A stretch of DNA of 64,000 nucleotides from Plasmodiophora brassicae (Eukaryota; Endomyxa: Phytomyxea; Phytomyxea; Plasmodiophorida). Under the pieces are notes generated by a model. It saw nothing but the letters and a program-made list of their open reading frames with translations, did not search any database and was not told where the DNA came from. Shown in pieces: positions 45,095 to 54,961 of this stretch. The position numbers and the translations under genes are program-made. The DNA lies in the NCBI GenBank assembly GCA_036867785.1, contig CP145424.1, positions 744,001 to 808,000 of the forward strand, in the 5' to 3' direction. The first letter of the stretch is position 1; every line of letters starts with the position of its first letter.

Positions 45095-45454
45095 CTAGAA
45101 ACGGCGCGAATGCGGGATCTGGGTTTGCAAATCGGTGACTTCGGCTCGAAGCGCCGTCACCTCCGATCGCAGCTCCGTCACCTCCGATCGCAGTTCCGTC
45201 ACCTCCGCTCGAAGCTCCGTCACCTCCGCTCGAAGCTCCGTCACCTCCGATCGCAGCTCCTTCACCTCCGATCGCAGCTCCGTCACCTCCGCCCGCAGCC
45301 CCGTCACCTCGGCTCGCAGCCCCGCAACTTCGTCTCGTACAGAATCAAGCGAAGTTTGAAGACCACGCAAGAGGCGATGGAGTTCACCTGTGCAAAGTGA
45401 TGTGGGCATCAGTCCGGATAAGCAGCACGCCGAGCACGCATGCATCCGAACCAT
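45095..45454 (-). CDS. Heptad-repeat coiled-coil protein
   Basis: 119 residues from the ATG at 45454 (MVRMHACSACC). After a Cys-containing head and LHRLLRGLQTSLDSVRDEV, about ten consecutive heptads of the form LRSEVTE / LRAEVTE run to the end (LQTQIPHSRRF). Leu and Val fall at a and d positions, so a parallel coiled coil is expected. At DNA level it is a 21-bp tandem repeat (about 45135-45340). The frame continues upstream only through non-ATG codons into the palindrome. Such perfect repeats can expand and contract; the protein may be polymorphic. No family assigned. Confidence 0.5.
   Translation of the reverse strand: MVRMHACSACCLSGLMPTSLCTGELHRLLRGLQTSLDSVRDEVAGLRAEVTGLRAEVTELRSEVKELRSEVTELRAEVTELRAEVTELRSEVTELRSEVTALRAEVTDLQTQIPHSRRF
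45135..45340. repeat. 21-bp tandem minisatellite encoding coiled-coil heptads
   Basis: Units of the type TCACCTCCGATCGCAGCTCCG repeat about nine to ten times with a few substitutions. The period is a multiple of three, so the frame is kept in any copy number. Confidence 0.85.
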
Positions 45455-45529
45455 TGTGTACGAATGAACCGATCGACCAATATCCGAAACCACGTACTCT
45501 CTGAAGCACCCTGCTCCCGCTCCAAGCTC

Positions 45530-45700
45530 CGAGTCGCGGGTATGAAGTTCATACTCCAAACGTCATGTCAGGTGAACGGCGCGAGGGTATTTCGCGCCGT
45601 TCACCTGACATGACGTTTGGAGTATGAACTTCTTGAGGAATACCCTCGCGCCGTTCACCTGACATCACGTTTGGAGTATGAACTTCATACCCGCGACTCG
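45530..45700. repeat. Large palindrome: ~62-bp inverted repeat with a third nested copy
   Basis: Arm 1 (45530-45591) and arm 2 (45639-45700) are reverse complements with very few differences (for example CATGTCAGG against CCTGACATC). Between them, 45594-45631 holds a third copy, inverted relative to arm 1. The core is ACTCCAAACGTCATGTCAGG. The locus can fold into alternative hairpins. Confidence 0.88.
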
Positions 45701-45713
45701 GCGACATCGGGTA

Positions 45714-45732
45714 CCCCCCCCCCCCCCCCCCC
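45714..45732. repeat. Poly-C tract (19 C)
   Basis: An uninterrupted run of 19 cytosines immediately after the palindrome. It could be real or an assembly/amplification scar at the edge of the hairpin. Confidence 0.9.
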
Positions 45733-45733
45733 A

Positions 45734-46451
45734 ATGCGCACTGGGGCCCTATGGGGCAAGACCGCGTGACGTGCCGCAGTGAACACAGTGGATCCGGGCG
45801 CCCTCAAGTCCGCAACTGCAGTGGCCGCCCTGGTTACAAGGTCGCGAGTTCCAATACGTCGCATTGTGGCCTGTGGGTTGTGCTGCGCGCTCTCGCACCA
45901 GAACGCAATGGAAATAGTTCTGATCGATCAGGTCGGTGCATGTGGCAATCCCCGCTTCTGGAACTCGACCGTGTACATGTGCGCCACTGTCCTGCCGAAC
46001 TATGTAGCTTCTTGGTCAACTTGATGTGGAAGGCGCGAGCGAAAACGTCGGCGCGACAGTCTGGGTGGTCATGTCATGTGCGGAAGGAGCTGCCCCTTGA
46101 TTTCCTGCCACTTTGGAATGCGTGCAGGGCATGGCAATGAACAGATCGGGCTTACCAAACTTGCTCACTAGGGCCAATTCTGCCCTGGAACTCGGTGGGA
46201 TCGGCGACCCGGAATACTCCCGGCCCCAAGTTCCGCGACCGGGCGGCAGTCGTCGTCCAGTGGCCCGGTGCGTCGCCGAAGTGCAGTCAACAGTGGGCAG
46301 CAGGGCCGCTGCGTTACGTTTTTGCGACGTCGTTGGGCGCTGGGTTGCCGCCAGCCGCCGTGCGCTGAGAGCTGTGTGTGTGTAGTCAACAGTGTGGGGC
46401 GGGCGGCGGCGGGCCGTTCAGTTTCTTTTTGGGGTTGTTGGGCGCCGCCGG
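45734..46451. other. Gene-poor stretch, nothing recognised
   Basis: 718 bp between the poly-C tract and the CABLES-like start. Several short frames are open on both strands but none shows a domain, signal peptide or splice-compatible partner. The CABLES-like promoter should be at its right end. Confidence 0.4.
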
Positions 46452-47861
46452 ATGGATGTCACCGTGTCGTCGTCGCCCGCGGCGACCGAGCGGGCGCGTC
46501 GGACGGTGTCAGCGCAGGAGTTCCTGCGGTCGATCCCGTTGGAGCGTCCCGGATCGGGGCTGGACCGGGCCACCAGCGCACTGACGGTCGACCACCCGCT
46601 GATGTCGGTGCTGGATCCGACGTCGGCGATTGACCAGGCGGAGGCGGTCGTGGAGGCGGTTACGCAGCGGAAGCGACCGCTGTTCGCGAACTGCCCGCGC
46701 CAGGGGATCGGGCAGACGCGCACGCAGTGGGAGAGGTCCATGACGCCGCATGTGCTCGGGTCCAGGATCATGGTCGGACGGTACGGCGGGTCGCCCATGA
46801 TCGTCACGAGCGTCATGGCGCACAAAGGGTCGGTGCTGACCGCACCGCTCGAACGACGCGCCAGCGTCGATCGGCACGGACCCGTCGATCCCGACGTTGG
46901 CCGACTCGAGCTGGAACCCGGGCAGACCGGCGTCTCGTACCGGGCGCTGCTGGATCCGCAGACGTCGAACCTCTTCCTCTCGTTATACAGCCCGAAACTG
47001 CTCGATGACCCTGATGCCAAACTCGGTCAGCGTCGCATAAACGTCGTTTGACCCAAATGTGTTGACCGGGTGTTCAGGGTCAAACCGGTTGATCATGAAC
47101 TTACCGTGCTACATGTCGAGCGTGATCGCGTTTGTTCGGTCCAAGGTAGCGGACGCGTCCGTATCGGGGGTTTCATGTTGCTGATTCGTGGGTCAGGATC
47201 TGCGACTAGACCTGAATCAGCAGTTCCGACTGAAGCATCCATGGTTGCCGCCGTCGATGACGCTGTCGAAGCTGCGAAGCGTGAAAGCGAAAATTCTACG
47301 CGTAATTGTCGAGCTGGAGATGGAGGTGTCGACGGCCGCGATCGCAGTGGCGTACTTCGAGATGCTCGTTATCAAGGGCAGTGTCCGGAAAGAGACGCGA
47401 CACTCCATAGCGGCTGTGTGCCTCATGCTGGCGTCCAAGTTCAATCCCTCTGGCAGTGAACACAAGGACCTTCTCGAAGTACTCGTTTGTATCGTCTTTT
47501 TTATGTCCGCCCTCTAATGCTTGGTCAAGACGCTCTGCGAGGTGTTCCGCGTTCGTCGTCAGACTCTCATTAACCTCGAGCTGTTCGTATTTGTTCAACT
47601 CGAATTCAACGTACGACAGCGTGCAGTCGCGTGAATCAATGTGTGTGTGTGTGTCTGACAGTTGCGTCCGTGCAGTTACACCTAGCGCCCTCTCAGGTTT
47701 GGATTGCGGATGAGCGTGCGCGCTATCGTAACTTACCCGCATCCCAGATCCTCCCACACTTCTCGTACCTTCTACAGTCGATGGACAGCGATGTCGTGGA
47801 ATATCTCGGCAGACACTGCTACGAACATTTCTGCATGTCGCTTGGCATGGAACCCCAATAG
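46452..47861 (+). CDS. CABLES-like cyclin-box protein, about 6 exons
   Basis: The N-terminal exon (MDVTVSSSPAATERARRT ... ) contains AQEFLRSIPLERPGSGL and ends YSPKLLDDPDAKLG, the counterpart of the CABLES YNPNLLDDP block. A 52-nt intron gives SNRLIMNLPCYMSSVIAFVR, then DLRLDLNQQFRLKHPWLPPS and MTLSKLRSVKAKIL, and the cyclin box: VAYFEMLVIKGSVRKETRHS, AAVCLMLASKFN, TLCEVFRVRRQTLINLELFV, VQLEFN|LHLAPSQ|ILPHFSYLLQS. CABLES proteins link Cdk5/Cdk2 to tyrosine kinases in animals. The four 3' introns (51-67 nt) all preserve frame. The role outside animals is unknown; a cyclin-like Cdk partner is the simplest inference. Confidence 0.78.
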
Positions 47862-48117
47862 GCAATGGCGCCTTCAGGTCCGATCGCGACCCAGCCTTTA
47901 AGGCACGGCAGACCAAATGATGGCTTAATTCGTGGGTTCGTCGTCATGATCAAGGCTCAGGCATTCACGTGCCAGGTGTACTCTAGCCAAGTGAATCGTG
48001 CCGGATCTTGTGGGGCCGCGGTCCGCCTTCTAGAATTGTCGTCGACGTCAACTCTGATCGCAGTGCTCTTTCGACACGTCGTCTAATTGACATCAAACGT
48101 TCATAATATGTATTAAA

Positions 48118-51100
48118 TCACGACTGCTGCGAGGCGCGTTCAGTGACCATGGCCTCGTCCAGCAACGTTTCGCCCAGCTCGTCTTCAGGGCTGTGCGGTT
48201 GGCCCATGCGACGCAGATAGTCTCGAGACACGCTTATCGCCCTACGCCAGCAACTTCATTCAGTGGCGTAGTTACCAACAACATGCACGACTCAGCGAAC
48301 CTGTCTACAGACAGGCCGACATTCTCCGGGTACAACGAATCCTGTACCCACCTCGGCAGTTTCGTTCGCTTATCTGCCCGACGATACCTGCGACATGTCA
48401 GAAAGGAACGTTTACGTGCGCATTCGACATGGGAACCTTTGGTCAGCGAATATCATCAACCCATAGTCGGATTTCGATCGAATGACTCGACCAAGGCACT
48501 GAGATGCCTGCCGCATGGCGTCAAACGATAAGAAGTCACCTTCACTAAGTACGAGATCAGAATACGACGCCTGTCGAACACGTCGTCGGCATACCGAATA
48601 TTCAGGGTCTCGTAAAGGTACTGTAGTCGACACCGAAGGACCCGGCTAAGTGTGTACTGGAATGGGATACCGAACAAGACGACGGCACGGCCGTAATGAT
48701 GATCGAAATCGATGCCCTCCGACACCTTGCCTCTGGCAATGGAGAGGAATACGCCACCACGGCCAGAATCGCATGCGCGCTTGAACGATTCGAGGGCAAG
48801 AGAGGTCTCGACAATGTCGCGCGTCTCAATGAAGATCAGCTTATGGTGAAGGACTTGTTTCAATATTCCGATCCGATCCCATTCTGCCACGATCTCCTCC
48901 AGGTAGGCGTAACTGCAAGAACAAGTTTAATGGCGGGAAATACGTTTGAAACGATCGACTGAACTTACCTTGTGAAGAAGCAGACCATGCCATCCGGAAC
49001 GGTCTGAGCCAGTTCGAGAAGGAGCTTACCGAAATTGGCAACAATTGACGGATCTCTCCGAGATTCGAACTTCGACGTCAGTTCAGTCTGGTCGTTGCCT
49101 TTCGTAACGATCAGCGGACACACAGTCGCGCGTGCGCTGTACAGTGACATCGGGAAACTCTCAGACACCTTGGGTGTGAAGTTCAGCAGCTTGGGATAGA
49201 GATCCAGCGGCGACATCGTCCCAGACGTTATGATAACATTCCTAAACGGAGTTAAAATGCCACTGCAGAGGAGTGAGGCGGCTAGGGAGGCACCTGAATT
49301 TCTCCAAGACAGGCTTGATTGCGATTGATGCATCCAAGCAGACCAATCGTAGGATTGGGTCAGAAATCGTTGGCGTGCGGTCATTGTAAGGCTCCATCAA
49401 TACAGCAAATCCTTCACCATATCATCAATGCCAAGCAGCCAACACGAGAACAACTGAGCAAACAGGAACCTTTGCTGTAAGTGCCCACTAATGTCGCAAA
49501 GTCGGACACCAGTTGAAGTGGGACGAACTCGTCCAGGTCAGAGATCTGCAACGTACGAAGCAGTGAAACCAGGCGATCGTAAATGAAACGGAGCGAGTTC
49601 GTCTGTGACGACCGCATCCCTATCGCAGATTGGTCAACACCAAATACAAAGGTCAGCGGAATCATTCGTTCCCAACCAGAGTGGGTTTCAAACGAAGCAA
49701 TAAATTGTGTGGGAGTTTCTTGAACCACAGCGCGACCTTTGAGTCGGCTTTTGAAATACTGGACGACCGTGTTCAGGAACATGATGAAATGCTTGGCTTT
49801 GCGGATGTTTCCTGGAACCGCTTCACGAAGAACATCAGCGGGAAGCACGGGTGATGCAAGAATTGGGCCACTTTCGCCTGCACCGCCCACTACAAGTCGA
49901 AATCAGCAAACCCAGATACGGGATCCGACTGAGGCGATGGGGACCTGAGTTCGCGATGCCACGTACAAGGCGCTGATATTCCTCATTTAATCGTGCCGCA
50001 TCAACGCTCTCGACCTCCTGGATCTTGCGACTGAGTTTCTGGAGGTTGGCTGTTGATGCTTGCAGGGTGCGCTTGTTCAGGCTAACACTTAGCGCTGCGA
50101 TACAATGACGTCAGCAAAGACGTCACATATAAATGGATGGTGATACAACCTTCGATGCAGATACTGTCAATGTTATGGGCTTCATCGAACACAATGATAG
50201 CGTTCTGGTCCAATGCTCTAGAAACCATCCCAGACACTTTGGGGTCGATGATGTACCTGTAGCAGGCCGTCAGATTGAACGGGGCAAGCACGCGAAGACG
50301 CAAACTGTACTGGTAATTGTAAACAATGATGTTAGCCAACGACAGAGCGTTCCTGGCCAGGAAGTACGGGCACCAGTTACGTTCCGTGCCGAGTGTCTTC
50401 AGGTCATCCAAAGACAAAACTGCATCACCGTCACACACCCGTCACCAACCGTGACGACGGTCGCCTACCTCCATGTAAATCTCCATCCATTCCGCCAATA
50501 CTCTGCAGATGTTCGTAGAAGCCGCAGACCTCAACAGATTGATCCTTTTCATGGGCAGCACGGACCCATTCTGACGTCAGGTTCCGACACAATGCATCCA
50601 CCTTATCGCGCTTATCAAACTGGGACACTGCAGCAAACCGGGCATCAGTTGGCGTTTGGGCCGTTCAGAACACTAAACCGAGTACCTGTTGGATGAATGC
50701 ACATATTTCTCCTGGCTGAGAGACAGACGGCGAGTCCTTTAGGTGGAGCAGACTGACCCTCTGGCATAGACACTCAATCCGTTGACCACGGAGACGACCA
50801 TGAAGCCGACGCAAACCTTTTGCAAGATAGGAATCGCGATACTCGAGGACAACCTTCAGTTCCGCCATGACCTTATCCATTTCCTGGACGGTTCTGGCTA
50901 TACAGTCAGGCTTCCCAATATTGCTGCAAGACTCAACCAAGGCGGACCTTGTACAGTACACGAGTTTGCCAATGGACGGGCAGTGTAACTGATACGACGT
51001 GATAAACGACTGTGAAGAGATAGCACACCGTTTGGAATAGAGGAACCGAGACGAGGACGACGGGGCGTACCAGCAGTGTCACCGTCTTGCCCGTGCCGGT

Positions 51101-51235
51101 GGGCATCTCCAGCAGGCAGTGGCCGCCGGGCGCGCCGTCCAGCGTGCGCTTCAGGTTCTGCATGTACATGAGCTGCTCGGGGTACATACGGTCGTACGGG
51201 AAGTAGACGGGCAGGTCGCCCAGCATGAACCGCAT
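48118..51235 (-). CDS. XPD/ERCC2 (Rad3) 5'-3' DNA helicase of TFIIH
   Basis: Many exons. Start [20 protein letters not shown]; Walker [18 protein letters not shown]; Fe-S region cysteines in [24 protein letters not shown] and [16 protein letters not shown] box in [16 protein letters not shown]; helicase domain 2 with [62 protein letters not shown], and motif [22 protein letters not shown] then LMIFADQRF. The C-terminal tail ends [13 protein letters not shown] at 48118. XPD opens DNA in nucleotide excision repair and transcription initiation. Exon ends were only partly resolved. It is divergent from the TIM-barrel gene (235 bp). Confidence 0.92.
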
Positions 51236-51470
51236 GGCGACAGCAGACGGCTCGCCGACCACCGCTTACGCAATGCCGCGCGCCGCTACACTCTGACCTG
51301 CCATGCAGCTCCCACGGGGCAGCCAGTCAACCCATACGTGCAGCTTGTACGACAACGTGACTGCAGACGCGTATCGCGAGTCCACGCGTCGGAGCAACCA
51401 ACGACGGTAGTCGCAGTCGTCGGAGAACGCTGAACTGCACCGGGGGTTGTTTTTGTTGTTGGCGGACGGG

Positions 51471-52793
51471 ATGACGCGCCCGTCGTTGACGCTGTTCCGG
51501 ACGCTGTGGGGTGTGGTGCGGGACGATGCCGGCTGGAAGACGTTGCAGGACACGCTCGTCGATATCAAGGCGCAGGGTTTCCAGGGTACCTGTGGCGAAC
51601 GTCCTGTCACCACCAGGGATGACGTCACCGACTCATGTACAGGTGTCGAGTGCTCGGTGAAGTTGGCGTACACAGTGAAGGGGTTCGTCGAGTACATGCG
51701 GGAACTCGATCTTCTCTGGGTGGTTGCCCGGCTGTTCCTGTTCGACGTATTTGCTGACCAGGATCGTTCTAGGCCCCGATCGTGTTCTCAAGTGGACCCA
51801 TCGGTATAGACTATAGATGCTGCCATTCGCGAATGGCCAGGACCGCTGCTGATCCTTCCTTCAGATGGTTGCGATCCGTTCATTGATGGCGATCTCCGAG
51901 CGGGCCCAGGCAGCTCTTGGAAGACGCAGCTGTCCGCTTGGCAGAACCAAATGTATCTTCTCGAGGACGTTTGAGATGGTTCTGTGCTGCTGACGTCTCC
52001 TTTCCAGATCGCGAGTGGAACGTTTAGGGTTGCCACCCTCCAAGATCACACTTATCAATTCGTTCTCCGGCCACGACGCGATGGAGCACGCCGATGCCGT
52101 GTCGCTGCTAAAGGCAATGCAGGATTGGTTCAAGTCATCGTCGCTGGGGCAATCCCGGGCTCGTCTATTGCACGAGACACATCGCGGGCGGATCCTGTAC
52201 TCACCTTGGGTCGCACGGCGCATCGTCCGCGATGTGCCTGAAATCGGTCTGGTCGCAGACTTCTCCCACTGGACCTGCGTTGCCGAACGGAATCCTCCTG
52301 CGGCCGATATCAGCGCTGCTGCCAGCAACAACGATGACATCGGCCGCGATATGCTCCATGAGGCTATTCTAAATATTATCCCCAACGTGTACCATGTGCA
52401 AGGTAGGGTGAAACGAGGACATCTCAAGTGACCTGCGAAACTATGTGGAACTGAACGGTTTCAGGCCGCGTTGGCTACGACCAGGGGCCGCAAGTCTCTG
52501 ATCCTCGGCTTGAGGTTTGGCAACCACATCTGGCGGGGTTCGAATACTGGTGGCATTTGATCTTCAAGAACCAGTTAGAATCAGGTCGCACGCAGGTACG
52601 GCCGTTCTCGTTCACAATAAGCAAACCCAGCTCACCGTTGTGGTAGGTGTTCACTTTCGCGCCTGAACATGGCCCACCACCATACCAACAGGGCGAACCC
52701 GATGACGACCTTCTTCGCAAGGTTGACAGTATCAACGTGTGGCTAGCGAACCGGCAACGCCTTGCATTCAACAACCTCGTTGACAACTGCTGA
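51471..52793 (+). CDS. Xylose-isomerase-like TIM-barrel protein (AP_endonuc_2 superfamily)
   Basis: The start MTRPSLTLFRTLWGVV and a 58-nt intron give DIKAQGFQG|VECSVKL, the first strand-helix pair with a Glu ligand. Later exons supply ITLINSFSGHDAMEHADAVS, LLHETHRGRILYSPWVARRI and GLVADFSHWTCVAE, then NIIPNVYHVQGRV, QPHLAGFEYWWHLIFKNQLE and VFTFAPEHGPPPYQ. The E, D, H and E/H residues at strand ends are the metal ligands typical of sugar-phosphate isomerase/epimerase barrels. End VDSINVWLANRQRL, stop at 52793. The exon between about 51720 and 51990 is unresolved. Substrate unknown. Confidence 0.72.
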
Positions 52794-52936
52794 AGTCACA
52801 AAGCTCAGAATATCGTTACGGTGTAACGCTTCCGCGCCTCCCCATTTAGTATTGGAGATCTGCTCAGCAGCAACGGGCAGCCGGCCTGGGCTAGCTTGAC
52901 GATTGATAGGTAATGAATGGGTCATGAGCTGGTGAC

Positions 52937-53596
52937 GTGGCGACATTGCGGCGGACCCTGTCGCTGTTGCAGTCGCGGACTGCGCGGACGACCTGTTGCT
53001 GCTCCGTGCCGTTACGGTTGCGGGCAGTCGGCGTCCGATTCGGAACACGGATGCAGACGGTGGCCGTCGTTGTTGCGCTGGCCGTCGTCGGCGTTCTGGC
53101 GTCGACAGTGCCAGATGGCGAGGCGGTCGTATCGCAGCAGTGTGCGATTGCGCTGCTTTCTGGTGGGACCATCGCCAGCGGCGCCAGCGTCGTGTACTCT
53201 ATACCCGCGGTCATGAGCGCGTTCGGCGCCGGTTCGGCGAACGCCGTGAAGACGGCCATCAACCACTGGTGGGAGTCCACAATGCCGCTGGTCGCACAGG
53301 TAAACATTTCTGGTCGCATCTATCGTTTCCTGATCATGTCTAACCGTAAGTCGCAGCCGGAGATACTGAACGCGTTGCAGTCGGTCGCTTTGGGCCACGC
53401 TGGCAAGATTCATGTACCTGGTCAAGTAGGCGGGGCTGATGCTGCGAAACGCATTGAAAGTGACTGTGCCAACGTCGACTACGTCCTTGGCGCCGCTGTC
53501 AACGCTTCCAGCAGCGGATGGGACCGTGCCAAGTCCTGGGTCGCCTCTATCGCCGACACCATCTCCCGCGAATGGGACAGGCGCACTGAGCTCTAA
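52937..53596 (+). CDS. Ifi-6-16 (ISG12)-like membrane or secreted protein
   Basis: Two starts are possible. From 52937 a basic, Cys-containing leader (MATLRRTLSLLQSRTART) precedes a hydrophobic span; from 53051 the protein begins with a signal-peptide-like MQTVAVVVALAVVGVLASTV. Small-residue helices follow (IALLSGGTIASGASVVYSIP; AVMSAFGAGSANAVK), then ILNALQSVALGHAGK, resembling the Ifi-6-16 pattern of two Gly/Ala-rich helices joined by LQSxGAxG. A 57-nt stretch (53300-53356, GTAAAC...CGCAG) has intron ends but a length divisible by three, so it could be retained. The C-terminal 50 residues are hydrophilic. Family call is tentative. Confidence 0.5.
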   Translation: MATLRRTLSLLQSRTARTTCCCSVPLRLRAVGVRFGTRMQTVAVVVALAVVGVLASTVPDGEAVVSQQCAIALLSGGTIASGASVVYSIPAVMSAFGAGSANAVKTAINHWWESTMPLVAQVNISGRIYRFLIMSNRKSQPEILNALQSVALGHAGKIHVPGQVGGADAAKRIESDCANVDYVLGAAVNASSSGWDRAKSWVASIADTISREWDRRTEL

Positions 53597-53621
53597 ACGT
53601 CGTGCCCAGTACAATTACATA

Positions 53622-54779
53622 CTCCCTCTGTTCCACAGAAAGACGGTGATTTTGCGAAAGATTAAGGTCATTCTTAGAGATGTACGGTATTGAAACATCT
53701 GATCTATAAGACTTTAATAGGAGCAATACAAGCGCGCAATGTGATTCTATCTGACAAATTAAAGGCGAACAATAGGTATTACCTTGCACCAGGCGAAGAT
53801 CCTCCACACCGCACGTCTAAGAGCAAGCGCTTCATCACGAGCGCCATGTTCGTGCAGGTTGCCGTTGCGCGTCCCCGGTTCGACACGGTCAGGAATTGCA
53901 TCACTTTTGACGGCAGGATCGGAATCTTCCCGTTCGTCTGTAAGAAGGCAGCACAGGGCTCGAGCAGGAACCGCGCAGCAGGAACCCTGGAGACCAAGTG
54001 TATCGCTTCGGTTACGAAGGACGTGTGCAACTCGTGCCGAGAAGATATTGCCGGCTATCTCCGTGAAAGGTGGCCTCGGGGCAGGGTGGGCAAATCCAGT
54101 GACGCTATCATTATCCAGCAGGATAATGATAAGCCCCACGTCAAAATCGACCCTACGCTTGCTGATGAGTTGTGCAAAGACGGTTCCGATATCCAGATTG
54201 AATGCCCGCTTCCCAACTGTCCCGACCTGAATGTGCTGATCTAGGCTTCTTTCGTGGCATACAGGCACTGCGGCATCAGCTGGAGCAGCGAAACATTGAT
54301 GAGGTCATCGCGGCGACGGAGCAGGGGTTCTGGAGCCTGGGCTGCGAGACTCTGACCGACGCTTTCCTGTCTCTGCAGATGTCGATGATTGACACAGTGC
54401 GGATAGCTGGCTCGAACCGATACAGGGCGCCGCATATCGGCAAGTCCAAGCGTGAAGGCAAGCTCCCTGACGTCACGGTACGCCAGCGCAAGGCCCAAGG
54501 TAGAAATGACTGGGTGCCGAGTGGTTAGCATACTAATTGCTGAACGCAGTGATCATTACCGACGCAAATCGCTGCCATGCGCTGTAATTGTGAATGGTCT
54601 TCTCCGCGAATTCAATGACGTCAACTGGGCACGTCATGACGTCAGGGAGCTTGCCTTCACGACGGAGCTTGGACTTGTCGATCATATGCGGCGCCTTGTA
54701 TCGGTTTGAGCCAGCTACCCGCACTGTTTCAATCATCGACATCTGCAGCGACAGGAAAACGTCGGTCATCGTCTAGCAG
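53622..54779. mobile_element. Tc1/mariner-type DNA transposon relic with inverted C-terminal duplication
   Basis: The left end shows TA followed by CTCCCTCTGTTCC, the classic Stowaway/mariner terminus. Transposase remnants on the plus strand (53690-54528) include KSKRFITSAMFVQVAVARPR, FDGRIGIFPFV, AGTLETKCIASVTKDV, IIIQQDNDKPH and NCPDLNVL, i.e. the DDD/E catalytic core, then after a premature stop and frame change FFRGIQALRHQL and LTDAFLSLQMSMIDTVR. The N-terminal DNA-binding domain is missing. From 54768 back to about 54600 the minus strand repeats the C-terminus (VFLSLQMSMIETVRVAGSNR ... REGKLPDV), an inverted, diverged duplicate. No right terminus is seen. Not functional. Confidence 0.85.
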
Positions 54780-54961
54780 CCCGGGAGTATATCCCAGGTC
54801 CGCATCGTCGACGTCATTGCTGCGCTCTGGCCGCCATATCTGATCTGGGATGGCGTGCCGACGTTAACGTGCAAGTCCCAACGTTTCGACAGCTCCGATC
54901 AACCTATTCCGAAACTGAAGGCACCTTCGCCACGATATGGGTCACCTTTATTGTTCGGAGC

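Noticed and set aside
45135-45340. CRISPR-like array of regular repeats
   Set aside because: The 21-bp units are contiguous without spacers and keep an open heptad frame; it is a coding minisatellite.
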